The translations under genes were made by a program, and so were the position numbers. 42,827 nucleotides of DNA. It comes from Entophlyctis helioformis (lineage: Eukaryota; Chytridiomycota; Chytridiomycetes; Chytridiales; Chytriomycetaceae). The stretch lies in NCBI GenBank assembly GCA_025526915.1, contig JAHLKH010000205.1, positions 1 to 42,827 of the forward strand. The letters run 5' to 3'. This document shows, piece by piece, positions 1 through 14,503 of this stretch (its first letter is position 1; each line of letters starts with the position of its first letter). The notes beneath the pieces were generated by a model. It was not told the DNA's origin, ran no database searches, and saw nothing but the letters and a program-made list of their open reading frames with translations.

Positions 1-3000
1 CATTGGCAGCCGGCTTACTGTTGGGCTGGGCAGCTGGCTTCACAGCCGCCGTCTCGGTCTTTGGCTTCGCTGTCGTTGCTGCCGTTGTTGGCGCGGCTGC
101 TGGCTTGGGCTTTGTCGATCCTGTCACTGGTGCTGCTGGCGCGGTCGCAGCTGGTTTGGCTTTACCAGCAGGTGCAGGCGCTGCTTTCCCCGTCGCCGCA
201 CCTTTCTTGCCAGTACCACCACTACCAGCTGTAGCAGTCGCAGCCGCGGGTTTGGCTGCACTCAGCCGATCCTTGATCATCCGCATGCGCGTCTCGTGTG
301 CACGCCACCACTCGCGATCCTTGATCCCGTCGCTCGCTGGTGCAAGACCCAGCAGCCCCAACGCCGACCGGTACGACATCTCGGCATCGTCCAGCGCAGT
401 CGGAAATGTTGCGATCATGTCCACGCCGCGCTCGTACTGCAGATCGCCGAGAAGCGCCAGACTGCTCGCTGACATTGACGCGATACATAGCCGCTGAGCG
501 ATACGCTCGAGAACAGACGTCTGCACGTGCGACGACGTCGTCCCGCGCATCAGTGTCGACACCTCAAGCAGCGCGGATGGCTGCACCACCTTTGATGCGG
601 CGGACGGCGGCTGGACCAGAATCTCACTCTGCGTTTCTGGGATCGCGATCGCCATTCGTGCGAACGCCGTCGAGTGCCGGGGCAGACGTGCAAGCGAGTC
701 GGGCAGACGGTGCAGCAGATCAAACAGCACGTCTGTCGCTGCCGGTGAACCTTGCAACGCCAGCAGCCGGCTGGCTGCGAGGTATGTCATGGATGTGGCT
801 GCGGTGCTATGGCTTGATGATGTGCAGATCAGCGGTGCAGGTGCCGGCGATGGGATGCTTGCAATGAGCGGGATGTCGGGCCGTACGAGCGGCCCCCATT
901 GTTGTGTCTGCAGCCCTGCAAGAGCGTCCTGCAGCAGCGATACGCCGTCGGCAATGTCTGTCTCGGAAGGGAGCACGGGCGGACTTGCGCACATGGACGC
1001 GTCGCATGCAGCCGAGATGGCAATCCCCAGAAACTGTTTCGCGTGCCGCGAAGTAGGGCGGAGGGCGAGTGCCAACCGCAGATGGCTCACCGCTGTTGCA
1101 TGGTCGCCTGTCAGGATCGCGCATCGGCCCAAATGGAAGCTGGTCGCGCCATGGCAAGCGTTAGCTGTGCATACACATACACACACGTGCTCCAAACGTG
1201 AGAATGGCAACGTGCTCACTTGGCATCAAAACTCGATGGCGCGATCTGGACTGCATGGCGGTACTTTTCGCATGCACGTGCAAGCAGAGCCGATCCACCC
1301 ACTCCGCCATCGGCCTCGCCGCCACCGCCACCGCCACCGCCCATCTTGCCGCCGCCCATCTGCTTGAGCTTCCATGCATGCAGCCCCTGCACCTCGGCTG
1401 CCTGGTCACTCAGCCCATTGTCCAGCAGTCGGTGGTACTCGGTCTCCAGTGCCTTGAGTTTGGTTGCATCCGACGCACTTGGCGGGATAGCCAGCTGCAT
1501 CAGCAGCCCATCCACCTCGTCCGCCATGAAACTCTCGGCCGCGGCCTCGTTCTCATTTGGCTTTGATCCTGCCCCTGTTGCGCTGCAGACTGCCGCGGAT
1601 ACGACTCCTGGCACGCGTGCTGCTCTTCCAGGACAAGCCCAAGCCCAATGTGCAGAGTCTCGTCCAGCGCTGTTGATCTCAGTGCCTTGGCCTCGGTGTT
1701 GAGTGAGATGGCGGTCGCGTACATCTTGCTCAGCGCCACGAGCGTCTCGTGCGAAGGCGTCTCGTGGCTCTGGCCGCGTGTTTCCAGCGTGCGAGATACC
1801 GCGCTCGCCAGGCTGTCTGTGTACGTCTTCCAGGCAGCCGTCGCTTGGTGCACGATGGACTCGACTGGACCAGCGTATGTCTTGCGGTCGACCAACGCCG
1901 TCTCCCAGTCGTGAACGGCTGGGTTGGACGGCTGCGGCACGGACTGCTTCAACCCGCACAGCCGTGCATGTAGAGCCGTGTATGCTGTCCCCACCTTGAC
2001 GCCGCACGTGCTGCATGACGATGTGCACGGCTCCTTTGTGCATGCGTTGTCGCGTTCAGTGCCGCTGGGTCCACGTACATGTCGCATTCAGCGCACGCCT
2101 GTGGAACGCCCTTGCATCCCTTGACATGGCTCGCCATCTCGCACTGCGGCACCACTGTCGCGCAGTACGGACAGCCGGCCTTCAAGGACGACACTGCCGT
2201 CTCAGCCCCGCTGTCGGACTCTGCCAGAGGGTTGTTGGTGTAGGCCGATCCGGGCTTGTCTGGGCATAGCGGACAACACACAGCGACTTGGGGTGTCGCG
2301 TCGGCACCGTCTCCGGCTGCTGGCACCACGGACATGGTTTTCTTGAACATGTCCAGACACGTGTGGCAGTACTTGTGCGTACAGGTCACACCATCGGCGC
2401 TGACTGTCAACCGCGGCTGGTGGACGACGCACACGCATATCGAGCAGAGCAGGCTCCGGTCCACCTTGTCCACGATCCTCAGCCGCGGCCCGACCTTGTC
2501 TGCACGCCACGCATCTGGTCAGCAGGCAGCAGGTTGGCACGCTGCGACGCATGGCACGGCTTCCCGACCTTTGCGCGCGTGATGGTGTATGACACGGTCG
2601 ACGACCCGTTGGCCGATGTCACATCAAACTGGAATGCCGTGTCGCCAATGTGCAGGACGGTGTCGACTGGCGGCGACGCAGGGCATACCCACTTGATCCT
2701 CGACTTGGCATTCAGCGGCACCGGGTTGACAGTCAGCTTGGCCAGTGTCGGATCTAGATGCGTGGCGTGTAGCCTGTCAGTGGGCACTGGAGGCGAGACG
2801 ACAAGGCAGGCGACAGGAACGTGCCTATGAGAACCGTGTACCGCGTCTCGGAGCGGCTGATGGGCGGCACGATTGTGCCTGCCGACACGGCCACCTCTTT
2901 CAGTGACGTATCCGACGCTGTGTGTCGCCTGGGTCAGTCTCGGCTCTCGCCACTCGTCTCGACAGGCGACTGCCCCACCTGACGGTCTGTACACCTGCAC

Positions 3001-3454
3001 AATGTAGCGCGATGACGAGCCGTCTGGCGCATCGACCTTGACCTCGACATTGTTGGCGCCTTCTTTGATGGCGATGCCTGCCAATGGTGTCAGCACACTA
3101 GCGCGCCTGGAAGCATGGCAGCCGCACACGACGAGGCGCTTACTGCCGTCCGACGAGGTGTTCTGTGGCTGACTGAACGCGTCTGGCTCGTTGCAAACGG
3201 CCTGCACGGCGACCGCTGCGTGCAGGCATGCAGGCATACGGCCATGCATATCCGTATGTATGCCGCGTTAGCCAGATGTCGACAGGCACAGAGCGGCACG
3301 GCACAAGCGAGAGCGGCCGCAGGGCACCTTCGAGATCGGACTGCACCATGCACGTGTAGGCCTTGGTGTGGCGGGCGAACGGCGGCACTAGCGCCAGAGG
3401 CTCTTTGGACCCGCGCGGCACGAGCGCCAGCGCCTTGAGGGTCGAGTCGTCCAT
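1..3454 (-). CDS. RING/TRAF zinc-finger protein with cadherin-like and TPR-like regions (3' end beyond window)
   Basis: Translation starts at the ATG at 3454 (MDDSTLKALALVPRG). Cadherin-like beta-sandwich modules follow in several short exons; their strands read IKEGANNVEVKVDAPDG and LKEVAVSAGTIVPP. A C3HC4 RING lies around 2270-2460 (CSIC, CTHKYCHTC, CPLC), followed by a TRAF-type finger (CPYC ... HVKGC, CAEC). After a helical region and a Gly-rich stretch comes a TPR-like repeat. One intron is exact, 1219-1140: GTGAGC donor, CTAAC branch point, joining SSFDA to NFHLGRC. From 1139 to the left edge the frame stays open and ends in an Ala/Lys/Pro-rich tail that leaves the window. The reading frame breaks by one base near 2066-2076 and again within 1560-1640. 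The RING implies ubiquitin-ligase activity (family knowledge). I do not know this domain combination as a named family, and exon borders between 2480 and 3300 are approximate. Confidence 0.75.
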
Positions 3455-3600
3455 AGCGTCTGCCCGATCGCCGCAATCTCAGCGTGCGATCGTTTGCAGG
3501 CAGGTCCGAGCGGCCGTTTTCCAGCTGGTTTTCGAGCGTGTCCGAACGATCCGACGGTTGCCGGCACTTCCGACAACAGCGCTTCGCACACCCGCACATG
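3455..3600. promoter_or_regulatory. Divergent promoter of the RING gene and MCM4
   Basis: This 146-bp gap separates two start codons on opposite strands, so it must hold both promoters and both 5' leaders. I see no clear TATA box and no obvious MluI-type (ACGCGT) cell-cycle element. Confidence 0.55.
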
Positions 3601-7512
<3,912 letters not shown>

Positions 7513-7623
7513 GGCTGCAGTGGGTTGCCTGGCTGGCTGGCTGGTTGTGAGGGAATGAAGGCTGTTGCGACGAGGCCGATCTGTCGGGTTGACTTGCATC
7601 TGCGCAACACGCGAAGCATCGAG

Positions 7624-8417
7624 ATGACGCAGCCGAGCGAAAAGCATGTGCTGGTGCTGGTGGCCAACGGCAACGAGGAGATGGAAGTCGGTGCGTGCGT
7701 TCATGGTTGTGTGTACGAGTAGCATCAGTGGCAGTAGTAGTAGAAGCTGACATACGCTCTGTCATTGTGTGCGTCTGTGCGACTGGCTGGCAGTCATCAC
7801 GGTCGACATTCTTCGGCGGGCGGGCGTGAGTGCTCGTGGCTGCCGACTGCCGCCTTCCGACCGGCTGCGTGCTGGCTGCTGACTACCTGCACTGCACCTG
7901 CACCTGCACTTGGACGCACGCACAGCTGCATGTGACGGTCGCGTCCGTCGAGCCGTCGCTCGCCATCACCTGCAGCCGCGGCATCGCCCTGAGCGCCGAC
8001 GACAGTTTCCAGCACGTTGAGCACCGCGCGCTCGCCGACGTGTATGCAGCGGTCGTCGTGCCGGGCGGCATGAAGGGCGCCGAGACCCTCACGGCGCACA
8101 GCGGCGTGCGGCGGCTGATCGACCACATCACGAGCACGCCGCGCGATGCCCACACAGGCACGATCCTGGCAGCCATCTGCGCGGCACCGATTGCGCTTGC
8201 GGGTGCCTGGGCCGGCGCCACGGTGACGTCGCACCCGTCGGTGGAGAAGCGGCTCACGGATGCCGGCTACGCGTACCGCGAGGAGCGCGTGGTGTGGGAC
8301 GGCCGGCTGCTCACGAGCCGCGGTCCTGGCACAGCGTTTGAGTTTGCGCTGGCGTTGGTCGAGCGGCTTTGTGGCGCTGACGTTCATCGTGCTGTTGTGG
8401 CGCCGCTCATGCTGTGA
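7624..8417 (+). CDS. DJ-1/PARK7-type protein (PfpI superfamily)
   Basis: Three exons (7624-7690, 7794-7825, 7926-8417) give 196 residues, close to human DJ-1 (189). The N-terminus LVLVANGNEEMEVV, followed by ITVDILRRAG, matches the DJ-1 signature including the conserved glutamate (Glu21 here). The nucleophile elbow AAICAAPIAL places the redox-active cysteine at residue 118. A later motif, TSHPSVEKRL, and the end SRGPGTAFEFALALVE are also typical. Family members act as oxidative-stress sensors, with debated glyoxalase or deglycase activity, in the cytosol and mitochondria. The gene starts 111 bp after MCM4 and converges on IMP3. The frame is intact and both introns have GT-AG ends. Confidence 0.95.
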
Positions 8418-8523
8418 TCTGGCAGGCAGGCAGGCTCTTGTTGTGGTGGTTGGCATGTGCACAGGAGGATGTTGCAAGGGAGTTGTTGCGAGGAAGTTGC
8501 GATTATAGGATCTGTCATTCTGA

Positions 8524-8529
8524 AATAAA
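8524..8529 (+). terminator. Possible polyadenylation signal AATAAA for the DJ-1 gene
   Basis: AATAAA lies about 105 bp after the DJ-1 stop codon. Another 37 bp further is the stop codon of the convergent IMP3 gene, so the 3' ends of the two transcripts are close or overlap. Confidence 0.5.
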
Positions 8530-8565
8530 GCAAGCAAGCATTGCGCGAGACGGGGATATGCCGGA

Positions 8566-9512
8566 CTACAACAGGTCAAAGTCGTCGAGCTGGACAAGAG
8601 GCATGCGGTCGTTAGTCTGGCTGTCGAGTGCGATGGCAGGGCCAACACGGCACACACCTTGTCGTTGTACTTGAGGATCTTGCGCTTGATCTTGGACGTG
8701 TCGACCCAGGTGACAAAGTCCTCCATGTTGCTGCGCATGCCAAGCCAAGCCATGTCAATCCAAGCCATGCCAGATGCGTGCGATCGCACCGCACAGCGCA
8801 TGCTGCAGATGGCCAACTAGAGAGCGACACGGCTTACCGAGTCACCAAGTAGGCTGGGTCTGTCACGGTCTGCGGACCCACGCGGATATGTCCCTGCTCC
8901 ACATACTCGACGGCCTGCTTGACGTTCTCGGCCATCTTGAGCCGCACCATGACGATGGGCAGACGGCGTCTGTTGGCACAGTGGCAGGCCCATCGACATG
9001 CACATCCACGGCCAGCGATCAGTCCACGAGCAGCTCACAAGCAGACGCAGCAGCAGACGCAGACGCAGCAGCAGCAGCCCGCACCTGCAAAAGGCCGACA
9101 CGGTCATCTTCTCGCACTGCGACAGCGACTTGGCGGCCGTGAGAAGACCCATGCGGTACAGCTTGTCGAGCATGACCTCGGTTGTCTGGTCTCTGAACGG
9201 GTCCTTTGGGTCCAGCATCGACAGCCTGTTGGCCAGCTTGCGAATCTGTCCGGCGAGCACATTGTACCTGGCACCGGCCCACAGCGACAGCGGTCAGTCC
9301 TGCAGCACAAGCAGGCATGCGGATGGACAAGCGGGCAGACAGACGAAAGGACAGCCGCACAGACAGACGACGCACTTGATGTAGTCTTCTCGGCGCTGGA
9401 CGTGGTACTTGCGCATGACCGTCGTCTCTCGCAGCGAGGCGTCCGACTTGTACTGCACAAAGTCGACCTTCTTGAGCAGCTTCTGCTCATGGTACTTGAA
9501 TGCTCGCACCAT
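8566..9512 (-). CDS. IMP3: U3 snoRNP protein IMP3
   Basis: IMP3 binds U3 snoRNA with MPP10 and IMP4 in the SSU processome and helps U3 pair with pre-rRNA in the nucleolus. The start [18 protein letters not shown] matches the family's fixed N-terminus, and the S4 RNA-binding domain follows ([16 protein letters not shown], then [16 protein letters not shown]). The end [23 protein letters not shown] and LDDFDLL is also characteristic. Five exons: 9512-9376, 9267-9085, 8969-8838, 8730-8658 and 8589-8566. They give 182 residues; human IMP3 has 184. The last coding exon is only 24 nt, after an intron with a CTAAC branch point. The frame is intact. Confidence 0.97.
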
Positions 9513-9600
9513 GGCCGAAGTTTTCTTTTGTTGGTGTAACTCGGCGTAACGGGCAAGCTACTGAAATCGACACAAATCGGATGTTATGGCAACGGGGAGT

Positions 9601-10081
9601 TTATGACGACGGGGATGCAGATGCAGATGCAGATGCAGATGCAGAGGCAGATGCAGAGGCAGATGCGCCCGATGGCGTCGACGACGTCGAGGTGGGCAGG
9701 CCCAGATCGTCGTTGAACGAGTGCCACTTGTTCATCCGCTTCTTTGCCACCTCGTGGTTCTCTCTCCTGCGCATCCGGAACTGGCCAATGGACACGAGCG
9801 CATTCGCATCACAGTTAGTCCGGTGCGGTGCTGGTGGTAGTCCTGGCTGGCTGGCTTGCGATGGCAAGCGGGCAGGCAAGCGGGCTGATCGGCCAGTGCT
9901 ACGCAGACGGGCAGCCATACAGACGGGCAGCACGACAGACACGCACCTCGGAGTCCATGCAGGCCTCGTACAAGTGCTTGAGCTCGTTGCAGTCGCCCGC
10001 CATGCGGCCCACAAAGCCGACCGACTTGAGGCAGCGCTTGAGTGCGTCCTTGTCTGCTGTGCACGACTTCGTCTCTGTCAT
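9601..10081 (-). CDS. Twin CX9C (CHCH) protein, CMC2-like mitochondrial assembly factor
   Basis: Exons 10081-9947 and 9780-9601 encode 104 residues. Two CX9C motifs are visible, CTADKDALKRC and CNELKHLYEAC, separated by 14 residues: the coiled-coil-helix-coiled-coil-helix fold imported by Mia40 into the mitochondrial intermembrane space. A basic stretch (FRMRRRENHEVAKKR) follows, as in CMC-type cytochrome oxidase assembly factors. CMC2 is the closest I can name, but other twin CX9C members are possible. The tail is a Ser-Ala dipeptide run made by a GATGCA-type hexamer repeat. I chose the ATG at 10081 (MTETKSC); the one at 10141 would translate a GT microsatellite. Intron 9946-9781 has an ACTAAC branch point. 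Confidence 0.8.
9617..9666. repeat. Hexanucleotide repeat coding for a Ser-Ala tail
   Basis: About eight units of GATGCA or GAGGCA. Read on the minus strand they encode alternating Ser and Ala at the C-terminus of the CX9C protein. Copy-number change would lengthen or shorten the tail without shifting frame. Confidence 0.85.
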
Positions 10082-10110
10082 TGTGTGCGTGTGTGTGTGT
10101 GTGTGTGTGT
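10082..10110. repeat. GT microsatellite in the leader of the CX9C gene
   Basis: A near-perfect (GT)n tract lies immediately upstream of the chosen start codon of the minus-strand CX9C gene and within the divergent promoter shared with Rogdi. Confidence 0.9.
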
Positions 10111-10208
10111 AGTTGTCCTGCTGCCCTGTCGTGCCCTGCACACCGGCAAGCGTCAGCCCAACAACCAGAACACAAGCGCAACCGCAACGACTTTACCGAC
10201 ACTTCGAG

Positions 10209-11619
10209 ATGTTGCAAAGCCCGACAAGCACGGCAAGCGCGGCTGGAGCTCTCGCCGAGCGTGACTGGTTCGCACGCCGCGTGGCCGCCGTCCTCGCCGA
10301 GCTGCGGGCCGCACTGCAGGCCGGCCACTACGCCCTCTCGTCGCACGTCGACGTCGGTACGCCCTCTGCCGCCCTGTCCCGCCCCGCTGCCGACTGACCT
10401 GCCGACTGGCTTGCCATCTGCCGTGGCAGCATCCAACATCACGCTGTCCGCTGCTGCCACGCTGGTCGTGTCATCGCCCAGGTACAGATCCCTGCTGCCA
10501 GATCCTGCTGCAGATCCTGCTGCCAGATCCATCCCTGCCTGCCTCTTGCTGCCGCCGTCGGCGCACACTCACGCTGCATCCTGCCTTACACCGGCCAGCT
10601 CCGATGTGCTCAAGGGCTTTGTCACCATGAACGGCCAGTCGATCATCAAGGGCGATCTGTCGCTCAGGTTCCCGCACTACAACCGCGGCGCAGTGACCAA
10701 GGTCGTCTTGAATCCCAGCAAGCCGTTTATCCTCAACCAGGCAAGCCGCCCACTGAGCATGGCTGATGGCCGCCCACCGCTAACGTCCAACTCGGCGGGA
10801 GGCTTCGACTGACGCGGTTGTGCCTGCGTGCAGGTCATGGTCGCGCAAAACGGGCTCGCCATGTGTGTCGACATCCTGGACGATCTGCTGCCGAGCTCGT
10901 CTGAAGACAACCGTGCCGGCTCGGCGCTCCAGCAAAGCTCGGCAGCAAGCGATCCGGACGACGGCCCGCTGGACCTCGACGATGTCAATGACGTGAGTGG
11001 GGTTTGGCATGCCACTGTGGATTGTGCTGGCATTTCAGCTGACGGATGCGGCTCGTAGGCACTGCGCGAGGTGCTCCGATACATTGGCGATGCACGCGAC
11101 TCGCTCGAGACGCCTGACGAGAGCCTCGTGTTTCCGCAACGCGAGCCCGACGCCAAGGTGGACGCATCTCATCGTCACTGGAGTTGGATGGCTGCCTGGC
11201 TGGCTGGCTGACCCTCTGCGTGGCTGACTCTCGGCATGGCGCAGTGCTTCAATCCCGATCTCCCGGAAGACCTTGTGGCGGAGTTTACGACCAAACGTAC
11301 GCTGCTCACAACCAGCGTGTATGCACTCAGTTTCCACCAGCAGGGCATTCCGTTACACCTGCAGTCCAAGCTGCTGGGCAAGTTCAAGCAGTACAAACTC
11401 GGGTACGTGGCATCGAGCCGCCTGCTTCATCTGCTGGGGCTTGTCTGATGCGAGCACGACGACAGGATATACAAGGGCAAGCAGATTGAGATTGTGGACG
11501 AAGTGTCTGTCGAGTCTGCGTCGCCGCGGCTGGCGGAGGCATGGAGCGCGATGGATCATGCCGAGTCACTGTCGCGAGACGTGCTCGCCAAGCTGGCTGT
11601 CCATAACCGCACCCTGTAA
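10209..11619 (+). CDS. Rogdi/RAV2 homologue (V-ATPase assembly regulator)
   Basis: The protein matches Rogdi, the animal counterpart of yeast Rav2, a subunit of the RAVE/rabconnectin-3 complex that reassembles V1 and Vo sectors of the vacuolar ATPase. Recognised blocks are DVLKGFVTMNGQSIIKGD, then LNPSKPFILNQ, ALREVLRYIGDARDSL, and FNPDLPEDLV with TTSVYALSFHQQG, in the family's order. Seven exons: 10209-10356, 10430-10481, 10599-10740, 10834-10992, 11059-11157, 11245-11402 and 11466-11619. They give 303 residues with an intact frame; human ROGDI has 287. Intron 3 begins GCAAG instead of GT. Residues 117-169 hold an acidic, Ser-rich segment. The gene diverges from the CX9C gene (127 bp) and converges on the TLS1-type gene. 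Confidence 0.87.
10741..10833 (+). other. GC-AG intron in the Rogdi gene
   Basis: The exon ends CCTCAACCAG and the intron begins GCAAGC; it ends GCGTGCAG before GTCATG. Conserved protein resumes in phase (ILNQ then VMVAQNG). No GT donor nearby preserves the frame. Confidence 0.8.
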
Positions 11620-11689
11620 ATCCAAGCTCCTTTCCGCCTCCCCGCTCGTGTCGCTCATTTCGAATAACAACATGCGGCGGGATCGACGC

Positions 11690-11695
11690 TTTATT
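11690..11695 (-). terminator. Possible polyadenylation signal of the TLS1-type gene
   Basis: AATAAA on the minus strand, only about 10 nt after the stop codon at 11705. The gap to the convergent Rogdi stop is 85 bp, so this signal fits the compact arrangement. Confidence 0.45.
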
Positions 11696-11704
11696 GGTGT
11701 CTGT

Positions 11705-12898
11705 TTAGCGACGCATGCGTTTCTTGAACCTGTCCATGACGAGAGCGTCTGTGGCCATGTGTTTCTTGTTGGGCCGGTTGCTGCCACCGCTGCCGCGACT
11801 GTCACTGCCGCCCTGGTCGTTGCTGCCATGACCGTCACGGCCGTGTCCTGATCCATCCGCGCCGCTGCCACCAAAGCCCGACCTGTCGCTGAAATGGCTG
11901 CCGCCTCTGCCGCGTCCTGTGCCCGAGACTAGACACGCCATCCATTGTCAGCCACATGCATGCCACGGTGGGATAAGAGTGTCTCACGTACATCGCTCGG
12001 CGGGCATGAACCGCGTCTTTTGCAGCGCGTCCGACACGACGTCGCCCTTTTTCCCGCCGCGCGACCGGTCGTCCAGCAACTTGCGTTTGGCGCTCTCTGT
12101 CTGCTCAATGTTCTTGAGCTTGTTCCTGCCCGTCTTGCATCAGTTTTGCATTTCCGATTCCCATCTCGTTGCTATCCTCGTCCCATACACACGCACACGC
12201 ACGCATGCACACACACGCATGCACAACAAGCCCACTCACTCGATGCCGAGATCAATCTCTGGGATCGCCGTCAGCATGCCTGCCGACAGCGTCACGTTGT
12301 CCTCGGTCACCTCCATGCGCGGCGCGACCCAGTTCTCGGGGATCTTGAACAGCTCCTCGTCGAAATCTGCCGCCGTAACGACCGTCCCGCCATCGCCCAT
12401 CTCCTTGGCCGACGGTAACAACGTGTCTGAGCTCGTCCCGGCAGCCACCGTGCCATCGCCACGCCGTTTCCGCAGCTCCGTCTCGATGTACGACTGCATG
12501 TGCTTGGACGTGTCCATGGCCGTCGACGCCGACTCGAAACTGCCGCCCGGTGCTGCGCCTTCGTCGCCAAACGTCCTGCCACCAACACCAACCCAGCAGT
12601 CAGATCTCGTACCCGTCGTGGTGCCTCCCTCACACATGCAGGCCACACTGCCATGCCACACTGCGCCAGGCGTCTCAAGTTACCGGCCGCGGATATCCGT
12701 CATGTTGACCAGCCCGCCGCCCGACTTGAGCTTCCACGGATCGTCTTTGGCGGCTGCGGCGGCTGCGGCTGCCTCTGCAGCCTTCTTGTCCACCAGCCCC
12801 TTCTCCAGCTTGTCCAGCGAGATCCCCTGCGCCCGTCGCCGCAGCTTGCGCAGCTCCAGCGCCTCCTTGAGCGTCAGACTGCGACGGGCGACCGACCA

Positions 12899-12949
<51 letters not shown>

Positions 12950-13172
12950 AGCGTTTGGCGGCCGTCCAAGGCGGCAGTGTCGACGACCATGCGACGCACC
13001 TGTCGGGCTCGTCGTCGGCAGCGGCCTCGCCCGGCTCCTGGCCGTCTGTGCCGCCGACGGCATCGGCATGCTCGTCCGCCTCGTCATCGGTGCGCTTGCG
13101 GTACGCCCGCTGCTTCCTGGCTGGCCGCTTGACCAGCACTGCTTTGGCCGGGGCAGCAGCGTCGTCCGGCAT
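11705..13172 (-). CDS. C9orf78/TLS1 (Hep59) family splicing-associated protein
   Basis: The protein follows human C9orf78 (Hep59 family; Tls1 in fission yeast), a spliceosome-associated factor that Tls1 studies also tie to telomere silencing. Matching blocks: LTLKEALELRKLRRRAQGI, DPWKLKSGGGLVNM, MQSYIETELRKRRGD, LSAGMLTAIPEIDLGIE, NKLKNIEQTESAKRKLL, and the basic end MDRFKKRMRR. Exons: 13172-13000, 12878-12684, 12575-12240, 12125-11992 and 11928-11705, giving 353 residues with an intact frame. The first intron contains a long GT tract. Before the end is a Gly/Ser-rich low-complexity stretch. The product is expected in the nucleus. Confidence 0.9.
12901..12949. repeat. Long GT/CA microsatellite in intron 1 of the TLS1-type gene
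   Basis: An almost unbroken run of about 22 GT dinucleotides fills much of the 121-nt intron (12999-12879). On the transcribed strand it reads CA repeats, ending 23 nt before the acceptor. Confidence 0.95.
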
Positions 13173-13342
13173 TGGGATTGAACGGGAGTGAAGAAGAATC
13201 AGAGACTGGGCCGCCTTCATTCGGGGATCGAGGGCATGGGAATGTTGTTGCGGATGGGGAATGGGGTGTGGAGGCAACGGGGTGGAGAGGGACGAAGAAG
13301 GGGACGAGAGCGTCGGATGGGCACAGTCGCTGGTGCAGGCGG

Positions 13343-14503
13343 TCAATTAACTTTGCGGAACTCTGTTGCATGGCAGAGGCTTGTCAGTCGGCGGCACATG
13401 GGCCAGCGCGGCACGACGCAGAAGCAGAGCAGGCGCGACGTAGCAGAACACGACGGACCTGAAAGTACAGGATAGATATTCTCAAAGGCTTGGTAGATTT
13501 CTTCGCGGACTCTGGCACCCGTGAGCACGATCTTGCCCGACACGAAGATGAGCAGCACGATCTTGGGCTTGGCCATGCGGTAGATGAGGCCTGGAAACAG
13601 CTCAGGCTCATACTGTCCACGCAAGAGAGCACGCCGGGACACGGTGGATCAAATCAGATCAGATAGAGTGAGATTCGGCTCGTGTGTGCTGCACTCGGCC
13701 ATCCCATCCATCCCATCCATCCCATCCATCCCATCCATCCCAGCCGACTCTCAAGGTCCAATCCAGCCAGTCCAGCCAGTCCAGTCAATCCAGCCATCCC
13801 AGCCATCCCAGCCAGATACTCACACTGGAAAAGGTGCTGTGGGTGTAGGCAAGGCCCTCGAGTCGGATGGGGAACTTGACATCGCACGAGCCGACAATGT
13901 TCTGGATCTTAAAGTCTGTAAACTTTGCCTGGAAGCCAAGCTTTTGGATGATGCGGGCGTACTTGCGCGACGCGAGCCGCGAGTCGTCTTCGCTCTTTGC
14001 ACCCGTCACGACCATCTTTCCAGACGCAAAGATGAGGGCTGTTGTCTTTGGGTCACGGATGCGCATAATGACTGCAGCGAATCGCTGTTGGATGTGCGTG
14101 TGCGTGTATGTGTTGAGTGGTTGCAGATGGCAGCGGCGATGGCCAGGACAGATCAGATCAGTTGGAGCGTCTGTCGGGGTGGGTGGGATGCAGTGGATGC
14201 AGTGGATGCAGTGGGTGCATTCAACAGCAGCACACCTTTGGGTTGTACTCTGCGTTACGGGCGTGGAGGGCGATGGTCTTTAGATCCAGCCGGCAGTCCA
14301 GGTTGACGGTGGCGACAATGTTTCTGTGGACAGCAAGGATCAGTTGCCACTTTGCCTTGCAGCACAGAGAGGCTTGCACGGCAGCGACTCGGCACGCACT
14401 GCAGGATGGGCACGATGCCCGACGGATGCACGTTCATGTCGATGCCCGACGACGAGGCCATCTGCTGTGAGGACTGGGCCGGCAGTGCAAGGGTTGACGA
14501 CAT
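13343..14503 (-). CDS. TBP: TATA-box-binding protein (TBP)
   Basis: TBP is the DNA-binding core of TFIID, TFIIIB and SL1. Both saddle repeats are complete: repeat 1 has [19 protein letters not shown], then [17 protein letters not shown]; repeat 2 has [19 protein letters not shown], then [17 protein letters not shown] and [13 protein letters not shown]. Five exons: 14503-14400, 14323-14236, 14084-13824, 13612-13459 and 13362-13343. They give 208 residues with a short N-terminus of about 30. The last exon is 20 nt (EFRKVN). The start at 14503 (MSSTLALP) is my choice; the frame stays open upstream through simple-sequence DNA, so a longer Thr-rich N-terminus cannot be excluded. Confidence 0.97.
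13699..13742. repeat. CATCCCATC 9-mer tandem repeat in TBP intron 3
   Basis: About five copies of CATCCCATC are followed at 13763-13810 by short CCAGT/CCAGC and CCATCCCAG repeats. All lie in the intron between 13823 and 13613 of the minus-strand TBP gene. Confidence 0.9.

Noticed and set aside
9719..10010. Tandem (CCTGGCTGG)-like and TG-rich segments as a CRISPR array or minisatellite gene
   Set aside because: Units are short simple-sequence repeats without uniform repeats and spacers; they are intronic or intergenic microsatellites.
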